Assembly: GCA_947253405.1 (NCBI GenBank)
Contig: CAMXZF010000014.1
Coordinates: forward strand, 1 to 11,755
Direction of reading: 5' to 3'
Length of the DNA: 11,755 nt
Source of the DNA: an uncultured Candidatus Saccharibacteria bacterium
GTDB taxonomy: Bacteria > Patescibacteriota > Saccharimonadia > Saccharimonadales > Saccharimonadaceae
Shown: piece by piece, positions 1 to 7,623 of the stretch
How positions within the stretch are numbered: the stretch's first letter is position 1
Layout of the letters: the number at the start of each line of letters is the position of its first letter
Position numbers and translations under genes: made by a program
The notes under the pieces: model-generated
Told to the model about the DNA's origin: nothing
Database searches by the model: none
What the model saw: only the letters and a program-made list of their open reading frames with translations

Positions 1-15
1 AAATATAGTAGCTAA

Positions 16-2469
16 TTAACTAACAACAATATTAATAATTCTACCCGGTATATAGATAGTTCGTTTTATGGTTTTATTGCTTATAAAGCGTTTTACGTTA
101 TCGTATTCATAGGCTAATTTTTCTATCTCCACCTGCTTGGCATCCTTTGCTACTTCGATATCGCCGCGTAACTTGCCATTAACCTGTATAGCAATTTTCA
201 TAGTTTCTGACTGTAGGTATTTTTCATCCCACTTTGGCCAGCCCGCCTGCTCTAACCTAGCCTTATCACCAACTAATTCAGTATACATTTCGCTAGCTAC
301 GTGTGGTGCAAATGGCTCTAAAAGTTGCGCTAGGACAATTAAGACTTCTCGCCAATTATCTTGATCAAAACCATAATCTTTAATTTTATTTAAGCCATTC
401 AAATATTCCATCAAGCCAGCAACGGCGGTATTAAATTGATAATTCACTATATCTTTAGTGACCTTTTTAATCGCTACATTTTTTAATCGGATTAGCTCAT
501 CGCTTTTAGTATCATCTAACTTATTAACCTTTTTTGCCTCTATAAATTCCTGTACTAAATTCCAGCTCCTAGTTAGAAAACGATAAACACCGCCAATAGA
601 GCTTGTATTCCAAGCAGCGTCAAGATTATAAGGCCCAATAAACATTTCATACGTACGTAAAGTGTCGGCACCATAGCCGCTATCGATAACCTCTAGAGGA
701 TCAATCACGTTACCTTTACTTTTACTCATTTTGCGGCCATCCGGTGCATTAATATAGCCGTTATATAATAAACGCTTAATCGGTTCGCGAAAATCTAACA
801 GATCTAGATCAGCAAAAAACTTCGTCCAAAAACGAATATACAGTAAGTGGGCCACGGCATGATCACCCCCAACGTAATAATCTATAGGTGCAAAATAATC
901 AACCTTGGCTTTATCCCAAGCTTCTTTATGGTTATGGGCATCAATATAGCGGAATAAATACCACGATGAACAAGCGTAGCCATCCATTGTATCAGTTTCG
1001 CGCTTAGCCTCACCGTGACATTTCGGGCAAGTGGTTTTATAAAAATCTTTAATTTTAGCTAGGGGTGAACGGCCATCACCAGCTGGTGCATAATCAGAAA
1101 TATCAGGTAAAAGCACTGGCAAATCTTTAGCTGGCACCGCCTGATCACCACATTTATCACAATGTATTATCGGTATTGGCGCGCCCCAATAGCGCTGCCT
1201 AGATATCAACCAATCACGCATTCTATAAGTTGTTTTAGCACGACCAATGCCTTTGACCTGCAAAAATTCTGACAGCTGCTCGCGTGCATCGCTAGTTTTA
1301 ATGCCGTTGAAATCACCGCTATTAATAAGCCTGCCCTCACCCGCATATAAATCTATTACGTTATCATCATCAATATCTTCAGTAGGGTCAATAACTTTTT
1401 TGATTACTAAATTAAACTTTTTAGCAAATTCATTATCTCTTTTGTCATGGGCTGGAACAGCCATCACTGCCCCTTGACCATAGCCAGCTAAAACATAATC
1501 TGCTACCCAAATCGGCATTTTATCGCCATTGACCGGATTTATTGCATAACTACCAGTGAAAACGCCAGTTTTTTCTTTATTTTCTTGACGCTCAATTTCG
1601 CTCTTTTTAATAGCTGCTTTGCAATAAGCTTTGACTGCCTCTGATTGATCAGGGTTAGTCAATTTATCTACTAAATTATTTTCTGGAGCTAAAACTATAA
1701 AAGTGGCGCCAAAAAGTGTATCAACCCTAGTAGTAAAAACCTTAACAATTTCCTTACTGTGCTCTATTTTAAATTCAACCTCGGCGCCAACTGACCTACC
1801 GATCCAGTTGCGCTGCATAGTCTTAATTTTTTCTGGCCAGTCTAGACTATCAAGTTCATCTAAAAGCTCATCCGCATAAGCTGTGATTTTAAAGAACCAC
1901 TGACTCATGTTTTTCTTTTCAACTTCATTACCACAGCGCCAGCATTTACCAGCTTCAACCTGCTCGTTAGCCAAGACCGTTTTGTCTACTGGGCACCACC
2001 ATTGATAACTTTTTGATCGATAAGCTAAGCCCTTTTCAAATAATTTAGTAAAAATCCACTGCGTCCAACGATAATACTCTGGGTCAGATGTATTAATCTC
2101 TCTTGTCCAATCAACCGCCATGCCTAGGCGCTTATATTGATTTTTAAAATTGTTAATATTAGTTTTGGTGCTACTTTTAGGTGATACGCCAGTTTTTAAA
2201 GCATAATTTTCAGCCGGCAAGCCAAAAGTATCCCAGCCAATCGGCCGCAAAACATTAAAACCCTGCTGTCGATAGAAACGAGCCAAAACATCAACAATTG
2301 TGAAGTTACGAACGTGGCCAACATGCAAACCAGCACCACTAGGATAAGGAAACATTTCTGCACAATATAATTTATTTTTATTTGATAAATCCTTGGCTAA
2401 AAAAGTATTCTCTTTCTGCCATATATCTTGCCACTTTTTTTCTATCTTAAGAGGTTCGTAACGTTTCAT
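16..2469 (-). CDS. leuS: Leucyl-tRNA synthetase, class Ia
   Basis: Cytosolic enzyme that charges tRNA-Leu with leucine using ATP. From the ATG at 2469 it is 817 aa. The HIGH motif reads HVGH (residues 49-52) after PYPSGAGL. The CP1 editing domain has TTRVDTLFG (threonine-rich loop) and AVPAHDKRD with the editing Asp, so proofreading looks intact. Zinc-ribbon cysteine pairs are present (CWRC; later CDKC and CPKC). KMSKS starts near residue 580, followed by the anticodon-binding domain and a C-terminal domain with QVNGKLRG. The segment just before KMSKS is very short, so the E. coli-type leucine-specific insertion is absent, as in B. subtilis. The frame stays open upstream to 2505, but those 12 codons contain the predicted -10 element and do not resemble the family N-terminus, so ATG 2469 is preferred. 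It lies downstream of the rplJL terminator with its own promoter. Stop codon is TAA. Confidence 0.96.
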   Translation of the reverse strand: MKRYEPLKIEKKWQDIWQKENTFLAKDLSNKNKLYCAEMFPYPSGAGLHVGHVRNFTIVDVLARFYRQQGFNVLRPIGWDTFGLPAENYALKTGVSPKSSTKTNINNFKNQYKRLGMAVDWTREINTSDPEYYRWTQWIFTKLFEKGLAYRSKSYQWWCPVDKTVLANEQVEAGKCWRCGNEVEKKNMSQWFFKITAYADELLDELDSLDWPEKIKTMQRNWIGRSVGAEVEFKIEHSKEIVKVFTTRVDTLFGATFIVLAPENNLVDKLTNPDQSEAVKAYCKAAIKKSEIERQENKEKTGVFTGSYAINPVNGDKMPIWVADYVLAGYGQGAVMAVPAHDKRDNEFAKKFNLVIKKVIDPTEDIDDDNVIDLYAGEGRLINSGDFNGIKTSDAREQLSEFLQVKGIGRAKTTYRMRDWLISRQRYWGAPIPIIHCDKCGDQAVPAKDLPVLLPDISDYAPAGDGRSPLAKIKDFYKTTCPKCHGEAKRETDTMDGYACSSWYLFRYIDAHNHKEAWDKAKVDYFAPIDYYVGGDHAVAHLLYIRFWTKFFADLDLLDFREPIKRLLYNGYINAPDGRKMSKSKGNVIDPLEVIDSGYGADTLRTYEMFIGPYNLDAAWNTSSIGGVYRFLTRSWNLVQEFIEAKKVNKLDDTKSDELIRLKNVAIKKVTKDIVNYQFNTAVAGLMEYLNGLNKIKDYGFDQDNWREVLIVLAQLLEPFAPHVASEMYTELVGDKARLEQAGWPKWDEKYLQSETMKIAIQVNGKLRGDIEVAKDAKQVEIEKLAYEYDNVKRFISNKTIKRTIYIPGRIINIVVS

Positions 2470-2476
2470 GACCTCT

Positions 2477-2485
2477 ATTGTAACA
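2477..2485 (-). promoter_or_regulatory. Extended -10 promoter of leuS, predicted leaderless
   Basis: On the minus strand the bases read TGTTACAAT, an extended -10 element (TGn + TACAAT). Exactly 7 nt separate it from the leuS ATG at 2469, which puts the expected transcription start at or next to the A of the ATG. No convincing -35 hexamer lies 16-18 nt upstream (GTGATC at 17-nt spacing). An AGAGGT sequence sits only 1 nt from the ATG, too close to act as a normal Shine-Dalgarno site. Confidence 0.7.
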
Positions 2486-2520
2486 TAGCGACAACACCTG
2501 ATCACCTCTAAATATTAGGT

Positions 2521-2552
2521 AAAATTAAAAGGCCCCAACTGGGACCTTTTAA
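2521..2552 (-). terminator. Intrinsic terminator after rplL
   Basis: On the minus strand a 12-bp stem (arms 2541-2552 and 2525-2536) with a 4-nt loop AGTT is followed by TTTT. The one imperfect position is a G-U wobble on the minus strand but a C-A mismatch on the plus strand, so the structure favours leftward transcription. It lies about 50 nt past the rplL stop and separates rplJL from the leuS promoter. Confidence 0.85.
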
Positions 2553-2599
2553 AACTTAGTAACAATCACATTAAAGCTAATTAAAATAAGTTATACTAA

Positions 2600-2974
2600 T
2601 TAGACTAATTCAACAGTAGCGCCAGCTTCTTCTAATAGCTTCTTAGCAGCTTCAGCTTCATCTTTGGAAACTTTTTCCTTAACTGCTTTAGGAGCGCCAT
2701 CAACAATGGCTTTAGCTTCGCCTAAGCCAAGACCAGTTAATTCCTTGACAGCCTTAATTACAGCTACTTTTTGCGAACCAGCATCTTTTAGCTGGACATC
2801 AAATTCAGTTTTTTCTTCGGCACTTGCGCCAGCTTCAGCTGGGCCAGCAGCAACAGCTACGGCAGCAGCAGCAGGCTCAATACCATATTCGTCTTTTAAG
2901 ACATTCTTTAATTCATTAACTTCTAATACAGTTAATTTAGTTAGCTCTTCTGCTAATTTTTTTACATCAGCCAT
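2600..2974 (-). CDS. rplL: 50S ribosomal protein L7/L12
   Basis: Acidic stalk protein that recruits and stimulates translational GTPases; dimers bind the C-terminal helix of L10. At 124 aa it is normal family length. Visible parts are the N-terminal dimerisation segment (about 1-32), an Ala/Gly-rich hinge (about 33-52) and the globular C-terminal domain with EKTEFDV, KVAVIKAVKELTGLGL and EAKAIVDGAPK. The end, EEAGATVELV, is typical. A good Shine-Dalgarno site (AAAGGAG, 6-nt spacing) precedes the ATG. It follows rplJ after 32 nt and is presumably cotranscribed with it, ending at the terminator near 2525-2552. rplL often has higher translation than rplJ; nothing in the gap beyond the strong Shine-Dalgarno site explains that here. 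Confidence 0.97.
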   Translation of the reverse strand: MADVKKLAEELTKLTVLEVNELKNVLKDEYGIEPAAAAVAVAAGPAEAGASAEEKTEFDVQLKDAGSQKVAVIKAVKELTGLGLGEAKAIVDGAPKAVKEKVSKDEAEAAKKLLEEAGATVELV

Positions 2975-3006
2975 CTATTTCTCCTTTAATTATTAATCGA
3001 TTGCTA

Positions 3007-3531
3007 TTAAGCGGATGCTTTATCAGACACAACATCTAAAAGCGCATGTAAGTTACCCGACAAGGCGTTAGTAACATCATTGACTGGCGACAATAATTGC
3101 GCAATGGTTTCTGCTATGAGCTGATCTTTAGTTGGTAGCTTAGACAACTCAACGGCTTCTTCGACACTCAAGGATCTACCTAAATCATTGAAAGCTCCAG
3201 CTAATTTAAGCTCAGGCACCTTTTTAGCAAAATCAGCTAAAACCTTTGCCGGTAAAACTTCATCATCGTCAGAAATGGCATAAAGCACTTGTCCGGATAG
3301 GCCTGACATATCGGCAGACTTAAAGTTTTCAGATTGCTCCATAGCAACTCGCATTAATCGATTCTTAACTACCTTGATAGTTACATTATTTTTGCGAGCT
3401 TCACGCCTTAGGATCTCTAAATCACTTACGCCTACACCGTTATATTCAGCCAAGACAACCATCTTAGCTGAGCTTAAGATATCGCTTAATTCAGCAACCA
3501 AAGTCTCTTTTTTACTACGTGATATAGCCAT
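3007..3531 (-). CDS. rplJ: 50S ribosomal protein L10
   Basis: Base of the L7/L12 stalk: binds 23S rRNA with its N-terminal domain and L7/L12 dimers with its C-terminal helix. 174 aa, normal length. Family features include the N-terminal KKETLVAELSDIL helix, VVLAEYNGV, LEILRREARKNNVTIKVVKNRL and a C-terminal helix from about residue 145 (INQLLSPVND-like, here AQLLSPVNDVTNAL). The ATG at 3531 has AAAGGAG at 4-nt spacing. A promoter at 3688-3716 and a structured leader at 3593-3680 lie upstream, as expected for autoregulation by L10. rplK and rplA, the usual upstream partners, are absent; a receiver gene is there instead. rpoB/rpoC are also not downstream. Confidence 0.96.
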   Translation of the reverse strand: MAISRSKKETLVAELSDILSSAKMVVLAEYNGVGVSDLEILRREARKNNVTIKVVKNRLMRVAMEQSENFKSADMSGLSGQVLYAISDDDEVLPAKVLADFAKKVPELKLAGAFNDLGRSLSVEEAVELSKLPTKDQLIAETIAQLLSPVNDVTNALSGNLHALLDVVSDKASA

Positions 3532-3568
3532 AATTCTCCTTTGGTTATTAGTTAATTAGTCGCAATAG

Positions 3569-3589
3569 CTTTAACCTAGATTGTTAAAG
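3569..3589 (-). promoter_or_regulatory. Hairpin between L10 leader and rplJ
   Basis: On the minus strand CTTTAAC (3589-3583) and GTTAAAG (3575-3569) form a perfect 7-bp stem with a 7-nt loop. No U-run follows, so it is not a standard terminator. Its 3' arm contains GGTTA (3577-3573), which could instead pair with TAACC (3547-3543) just upstream of the rplJ Shine-Dalgarno site. The two foldings are mutually exclusive, which is a plausible switch but unproven. Confidence 0.45.
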
Positions 3590-3592
3590 TGC

Positions 3593-3680
3593 TGTCATCA
3601 AAAGAGTGATCCATCTCGGTGACAAATTAAGATGTTGACAAACTATAAAGTCAAAACCAGTCACTGTCTCTGATGACAAT
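3593..3680 (-). ncRNA. L10-type ribosomal protein leader RNA
   Basis: A perfect 8-bp closing stem is formed by TGTCATCA (3678-3671) and TGATGACA (3600-3593). It encloses further helices: GTGAC with GTCAC, and TTGAC with GTCAA around a 10-nt loop. The predicted transcription start near 3680 falls right before the closing stem. Position upstream of rplJ and the long-range closed architecture match the known L10 leader, where the L10-L7/L12 complex binds and represses its own operon. The assignment rests on context and hand-folding; I could not run a covariance model. Confidence 0.65.
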
Positions 3681-3687
3681 GTAACCA

Positions 3688-3716
3688 ATTTTAACATAGT
3701 AAGCAAACTGCTGCAA
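3688..3716 (-). promoter_or_regulatory. Promoter of rplJL
   Basis: Minus-strand TTGCAG (3716-3711), a 17-nt spacer, then an extended -10 TGTTAAAAT (3696-3688). The -35 matches TTGACA at its first three positions. Expected start is near 3681-3680, immediately before the L10 leader stem. It is the only promoter in this window with a recognisable -35 as well as the TGn extension, which suits a highly expressed ribosomal operon. Confidence 0.7.
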
Positions 3717-3733
3717 GATCATTAAATACCGTT

Positions 3734-4114
3734 TCAAGCGTCTAAATGATGGCGAATGCGATCAATAATGTCGTCAATAACTACTTGCGATTTTACCAAA
3801 AAATCATCTGCACCGAGCTCTTTAGCTTTTTCAGCATCTTTAGCTTGCGATAAAGCCGTTAACATAATTATACGGACATGGCTAGTTTGTGGGCTGTTAC
3901 GTAAAATATCTAAAACATCAAAGCCATTAATTTTAGGCATCATAACATCAAGCAAAATTAAATCTGGCTCAAAATCGACTGCGTCTTGCAAAGCCTGCTC
4001 GCCATTGTTGCTGCGTCGACAATCAAAGCCTTCTAGATCGAGCCGTTGTTGATAAACTTGCGCCAAAGCGTCATCGTCTTCTACTAATAAAATTTTTTTC
4101 TTAGCTTCTTCCAT
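3734..4114 (-). CDS. Stand-alone response regulator receiver protein
   Basis: Single CheY/Spo0F-type receiver of 126 aa with no output domain. After KKILLVEDD, the acidic pocket is formed by E12/D13/D14. The phosphoacceptor is D56 in LILLDVMMP, the switch threonine is T86 in IIMLTA, and the conserved lysine is K108 in DFLVK. All key residues are present, so it should be phosphorylatable. No histidine kinase is in the window, so its partner is unknown. It may act by protein-protein contact, for example in a phosphorelay, rather than by binding DNA. It lies 32 nt after the S41 protease gene with no terminator between, so readthrough is possible, and it has its own near-perfect extended -10 promoter predicting a leaderless mRNA. 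Stop codon is TGA. Confidence 0.93.
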   Translation of the reverse strand: MEEAKKKILLVEDDDALAQVYQQRLDLEGFDCRRSNNGEQALQDAVDFEPDLILLDVMMPKINGFDVLDILRNSPQTSHVRIIMLTALSQAKDAEKAKELGADDFLVKSQVVIDDIIDRIRHHLDA

Positions 4115-4121
4115 AATGATA

Positions 4122-4130
4122 ATTATAGCA
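4122..4130 (-). promoter_or_regulatory. Extended -10 promoter of receiver gene, predicted leaderless
   Basis: Minus-strand TGCTATAAT is a perfect extended -10 element. It ends exactly 7 nt before the ATG at 4114. No -35 consensus is seen at 17-nt spacing (ATAGAT) and no Shine-Dalgarno site lies between it and the start. The element shares 11 bases (TGCTATAATTA) with the relA/spoT promoter. Confidence 0.75.
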
Positions 4131-4146
4131 TAAGCCTTTTACGGAT

Positions 4147-5406
4147 CTATTTAGACAATAAATCTATAGCAGCTTTAAGCTGCGAATCGTCGCCGTGATT
4201 GTATTGTTCTGCCGTCATCTTGACTTCTTTATCTGGTTTAATGCCAGTTTTATCAATATTAAGACCTTTTGGTGTATACCATTTGGCTACTGTTATTTTC
4301 ATTTTGGCGCCACTACGTAATGTCACTAACTCTTGCACACTACCCTTGCCATACGACTTAACGCCAACTAATTTAGCAACGCCGTAATCCTTTAGGGCCC
4401 CCGCAACAATTTCACTAGCAGAGGCAGAGCCGCCGTCAATTAACACCACTGTCGGCATGTCTTTCATAATATTCTGTCCGCTAGCCTCTACACTTGATCG
4501 AACTTTACCGCTAGAAATTTCTCTAGTTACGACCGAACCATCATCTAGCCATAAACTAGCTACCGCCCTAGCCCCATCAACATAGCCACCACCATTACCA
4601 CGTAAATCTAAAACTACACCTTTAACGTCACGCGATCGAAACTCTTCTGCCGCCTTGCGCGCTAATCCATCAGTGTCTTCGCCAAACTGAGATATGCGCA
4701 TATAGCCAATATTGTTATCGATTCTCCATTTTACACTGGGATTGTCAATCCGAGCTCGTTTAATATTCAAATCAACTGGCTTACCGTCTCTAACTAAGCT
4801 TAATTTAACCGTGGTACCAGCTTTACCACGAATTTTACTAGCAGCCGCAGAAGTGGTTAGCCTAGTAGCATCACTGTCGTTAATCTTATAGATTATATCT
4901 TTAGGCATTACACCTGATTTTTTAGCCGGACTATCATCAATAACCGATACCACCTCGATTAATCCATCATCATTTTTGCTCATTTCAATGCCGACACCAA
5001 AAAATGAACCCGATAGTTCATCGCTTAAATCGCTAGCCTCTTTGGTGGTAAGATAGCTAGTATAGGGATCACCCGCTGCTGCTGCCATTCCAATTGCAGC
5101 GCCTTGAATAAGCTTTGCTCGATCAACTTTACCGTCATACTTAGAAGATAAAACACTATAGACCTCATTAAGCTCAGCATAATCTGGACGATTTATTGAT
5201 ACGCCCGGCATACGTGTGCCAATGGCAAAACCAATAGCACCAGTTAAAAGTGCTGCTAATAAACAAACTAGCGAGCTTACCCCTACTGTCTTAGCTGATT
5301 TTATATTTCGACTGCCTTTGGTTCTTTTGATCTCATCCAGCGCATCAAAAGAAGCGCTGTCTAACGCAGCTTCACTAGACTTATCATTAGGCTCATCCTT
5401 ATTCAC
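4147..5406 (-). CDS. S41 family C-terminal processing protease (CtpA/Prc type), membrane-anchored
   Basis: Serine protease that trims or degrades extracytoplasmic proteins from their C-termini. 419 aa from a GTG start. An acidic cytoplasmic N-terminus (1-40) is followed by one membrane segment (about 41-65, VGVSSLVCLLAALLTGAIGF), a helical region, a PDZ domain (about 133-210, FGVGIEM and SPAKKSGVMPKDIIYKIN) and the S41 domain with DLRGNGGG (267-274). The catalytic triad reads S329 in GGSASASE, K354 and Q358 in KSYGKGSVQ; the 25- and 4-residue spacings match CtpB-type enzymes. It should be active outside the cell membrane. It sits between the fusA terminator and the receiver gene. The GTG is chosen because the predicted -10 ends exactly 7 nt upstream; an ATG overlapping it at 5408 is out of frame. 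Stop is TAG. Confidence 0.94.
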   Translation of the reverse strand: MNKDEPNDKSSEAALDSASFDALDEIKRTKGSRNIKSAKTVGVSSLVCLLAALLTGAIGFAIGTRMPGVSINRPDYAELNEVYSVLSSKYDGKVDRAKLIQGAAIGMAAAAGDPYTSYLTTKEASDLSDELSGSFFGVGIEMSKNDDGLIEVVSVIDDSPAKKSGVMPKDIIYKINDSDATRLTTSAAASKIRGKAGTTVKLSLVRDGKPVDLNIKRARIDNPSVKWRIDNNIGYMRISQFGEDTDGLARKAAEEFRSRDVKGVVLDLRGNGGGYVDGARAVASLWLDDGSVVTREISSGKVRSSVEASGQNIMKDMPTVVLIDGGSASASEIVAGALKDYGVAKLVGVKSYGKGSVQELVTLRSGAKMKITVAKWYTPKGLNIDKTGIKPDKEVKMTAEQYNHGDDSQLKAAIDLLSK

Positions 5407-5413
5407 ATCCTAT

Positions 5414-5422
5414 ATTTTAACA
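5414..5422 (-). promoter_or_regulatory. Extended -10 promoter of S41 protease gene, predicted leaderless
   Basis: Minus-strand TGTTAAAAT, with 7 nt (ATAGGAT) to the GTG start at 5406. AGGA is present but only 1 nt from the start codon, too close for normal Shine-Dalgarno pairing. The position of a -35 element would overlap the U-tract of the fusA terminator and has no consensus match (TATTTT). Confidence 0.68.
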
Positions 5423-5435
5423 CAATAACTAAATG

Positions 5436-5472
5436 AAAAATAAAAAGATAGCCTGCTAGTAGCAAACTATCT
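5436..5472 (-). terminator. Intrinsic terminator of the str operon after fusA
   Basis: On the minus strand an 11-bp stem (arms 5472-5462 and 5456-5446) with loop TACTA is followed by a run TTTTATTTTT. The outer six pairs are AGATAG/CTATCT. Two G-U wobbles on this strand would be A-C mismatches on the other, so it acts leftward. It begins 18 nt past the fusA TAG. Confidence 0.92.
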
Positions 5473-5490
5473 AATTAACCTTAAACTGAC

Positions 5491-7575
5491 CTATTTATTG
5501 CGCTTTTCAATAATCTCCTGCGCAACATTTGGCGGTACTTCCTCATACTGAGCTAGTTCCATCGATGAAGCCGCACGACCCTGAGACATCGAGCGAAGAT
5601 CCGTGGTATATCCAAATAAATTAGCTAGTGGCGCAAAAGCGGTAATCTGCTTAGCTCCGCCCATCAAATCTTCCATGGAATCAATTCGGCCACGGCGAGA
5701 GTTTAAGTCACCAATTACGTCACCCATAAACTCTTCTGGCGTAACAACACTCATCTTCATAATAGGTTCAAGTAGTACTGGCTTAGCCTGCTTAACGCCA
5801 TCGCGCGTAGCTAAAGCGCCAGCCATCTTAAATGCCATTTCCGAAGAGTCAACCTCGTGATAAGAGCCGTCGTACAAAGTGGCTTTAACATCAACTACTG
5901 GATAACCAGCAATAACACCACCGTCCAGAGTTTCAACAATACCATTCTTAACGGCTGGTCGATACTCTTGTGGTACGACACCGCCCTTGATCTTATCGAT
6001 AAACTCAAAACCTTTACCGGCTTCATTTGGTTCGAACTTAAGCCAAACGTCACCGTACTGACCACGACCACCAGACTGCTTAATATACTTACCTTGTACT
6101 TCGGCAGTACCGCGGATAGTCTCGCGGAAGGCTACTTGCGGTTCGCCTGTATTAGCTTCAACGCTAAACTCGCGACGTAAACGATCTACAATTATTTCAA
6201 GGTGTAATTCACCCATACCGGAAATAATAGTTTGACCAGTCTCTTCATCAGTATGTACTCTAAAGGTAGGGTCTTCTTCAGCTAAGCGCTGCAATCCAAT
6301 TGCTAGTTTTTCTTGGTCCGCTTTTGTCTTTGGTTCAACTGCAATTGACACTGGTGGCTCAACGAAATTAATGCCCTCGAGCTGAATTGGATGGGCCGGA
6401 TCACATAAAGTACTACCGGTTGTGGTATGTTTAAGGCCAATTACGGCTGCAATATCACCAGCCTCAACCTCTTTAAGCTCATCGCGCTTATCGGCAAACA
6501 TACGGACAATGCGACCAATACGCTCTTTTTCGCCAGTGGTGCTATTAAAGACATAGGATCCGGCAGTTAATTTACCAGAATAGACACGTACGAAAATTAA
6601 TTTTCCAACATAAGGGTCAGTCGCAATCTTGAAAGCTAATGCTGCCAGTGGCTCTTTAATGCTAGGCTTGCGACTTAACTCGTCGCCACTACGTGGATCT
6701 TCACCCTTGATTTCCTCTACGTCAGTTGGAGATGGTAAGTAATCGACAATCAAATCCAAAACTTTTTCAACGATAACACCCCTACCGTCGCCGCCAGTGA
6801 CTAAGTAAAAGTCGCCATTTAAAACCGACTTGCGTAATGATGCACGCAATTCGTCTTCGGTAATAGAATCTTCGCCTTCTTCTAGATAGCGCTCAAATAG
6901 TGCGTCATCAGCTTCTACAGCCTTTTCTACTAATTTAGTTCTGTACTCTTTAGCCTTGTCAACCATATCAGCAGGAATGTCGCCAACAATTAGCTCGTGA
7001 TCAGAAAACTGCTTATAGGTGTAGGCCTTCATGTCAATTAAGTCGACTACACCACATATATCTTTCTCAAAACCGATTGGCAGATGGATTGGTAAAGCAT
7101 GCTTACTTAAACGAGCATGAATAGAATCTAATGATTTATAAAAATCACCGCCAATCTGATTTATCTTATTGACAAAGATAACACGTGGCACATTATAAGA
7201 GTTGGCCTGTCGCCACACGGTTTCAGTCTGAGCCTCTACACCCATTTTGCCATCAAGTACAGTGACTGCACCATCTAGCACGCGCAAACTGCGCTCTACT
7301 TCAGCAGTAAAGTCGATGTGTCCCGGTGTATCAATGATATTGATATGGTGGTCACGCCAATAGCAAGTAACGGCCGCACTAGTAATTGTAATGCCTCGCT
7401 CTCGCTCTTGCTCCATCCAGTCAGTCGTGGTATCTCCTTCGTGCACTTCACCAATTTTATGTGATAGACCAGTACGATATAAAATACCCTCTGTCGTAGT
7501 AGTTTTGCCAGCATCAATATGGGCGATAATGCCGATATTTCTAAACTGTTCAACTGGTATATTAATTTTTGCCAT
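5491..7575 (-). CDS. fusA: Elongation factor G with altered guanine-specificity motifs
   Basis: Translational GTPase that drives mRNA-tRNA translocation on the ribosome and helps recycle it. Full length at 694 aa with all five domains. G1 is AHIDAGKT (18-25), G2 RGIT (60-63), G3 DTPGH (82-86) with the catalytic His. The G4 motif, normally NKMD, reads NKIN (136-139), and the G5 region, normally GSAFKNKGV, reads TGGDGRGV (260-267), so both guanine-contacting motifs differ from the family. Domain II (IGRI, GDI), domain III (EDPTFRV, SGMGELHLEI), domain IV (GGRGQYGDV, SYHEVDSSEMAFK) and domain V (LEPIMKMSV, PEEFMGDV) look normal. It is the third gene of rpsL-rpsG-fusA, 48 nt after rpsG, with AAGGA only 3 nt from the ATG. 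Because it is in the str operon and otherwise intact, it is most likely the housekeeping EF-G and not a paralogue. tuf does not follow. Confidence 0.96.
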   Translation of the reverse strand: MAKINIPVEQFRNIGIIAHIDAGKTTTTEGILYRTGLSHKIGEVHEGDTTTDWMEQERERGITITSAAVTCYWRDHHINIIDTPGHIDFTAEVERSLRVLDGAVTVLDGKMGVEAQTETVWRQANSYNVPRVIFVNKINQIGGDFYKSLDSIHARLSKHALPIHLPIGFEKDICGVVDLIDMKAYTYKQFSDHELIVGDIPADMVDKAKEYRTKLVEKAVEADDALFERYLEEGEDSITEDELRASLRKSVLNGDFYLVTGGDGRGVIVEKVLDLIVDYLPSPTDVEEIKGEDPRSGDELSRKPSIKEPLAALAFKIATDPYVGKLIFVRVYSGKLTAGSYVFNSTTGEKERIGRIVRMFADKRDELKEVEAGDIAAVIGLKHTTTGSTLCDPAHPIQLEGINFVEPPVSIAVEPKTKADQEKLAIGLQRLAEEDPTFRVHTDEETGQTIISGMGELHLEIIVDRLRREFSVEANTGEPQVAFRETIRGTAEVQGKYIKQSGGRGQYGDVWLKFEPNEAGKGFEFIDKIKGGVVPQEYRPAVKNGIVETLDGGVIAGYPVVDVKATLYDGSYHEVDSSEMAFKMAGALATRDGVKQAKPVLLEPIMKMSVVTPEEFMGDVIGDLNSRRGRIDSMEDLMGGAKQITAFAPLANLFGYTTDLRSMSQGRAASSMELAQYEEVPPNVAQEIIEKRNK

Positions 7576-7623
7576 ATTTCCTTCTTGTATAAATTATTCG
7601 TCTTTAATTTTATGTTTTTACCG

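Noticed and set aside
1..15. Possible start of another gene left of leuS
   Set aside because: Only 15 bases lie beyond the leuS stop; nothing can be called.
2470..2505. Upstream in-frame extension of leuS starting at 2505
   Set aside because: The 12 extra residues do not match the LeuRS N-terminus and contain the predicted extended -10; the MKRYEPLKIEKKWQ start at 2469 fits the family.
5446..5472. Bidirectional terminator
   Set aside because: The two G-U pairs of the minus-strand hairpin become A-C mismatches on the plus strand, and no plus-strand gene approaches it.
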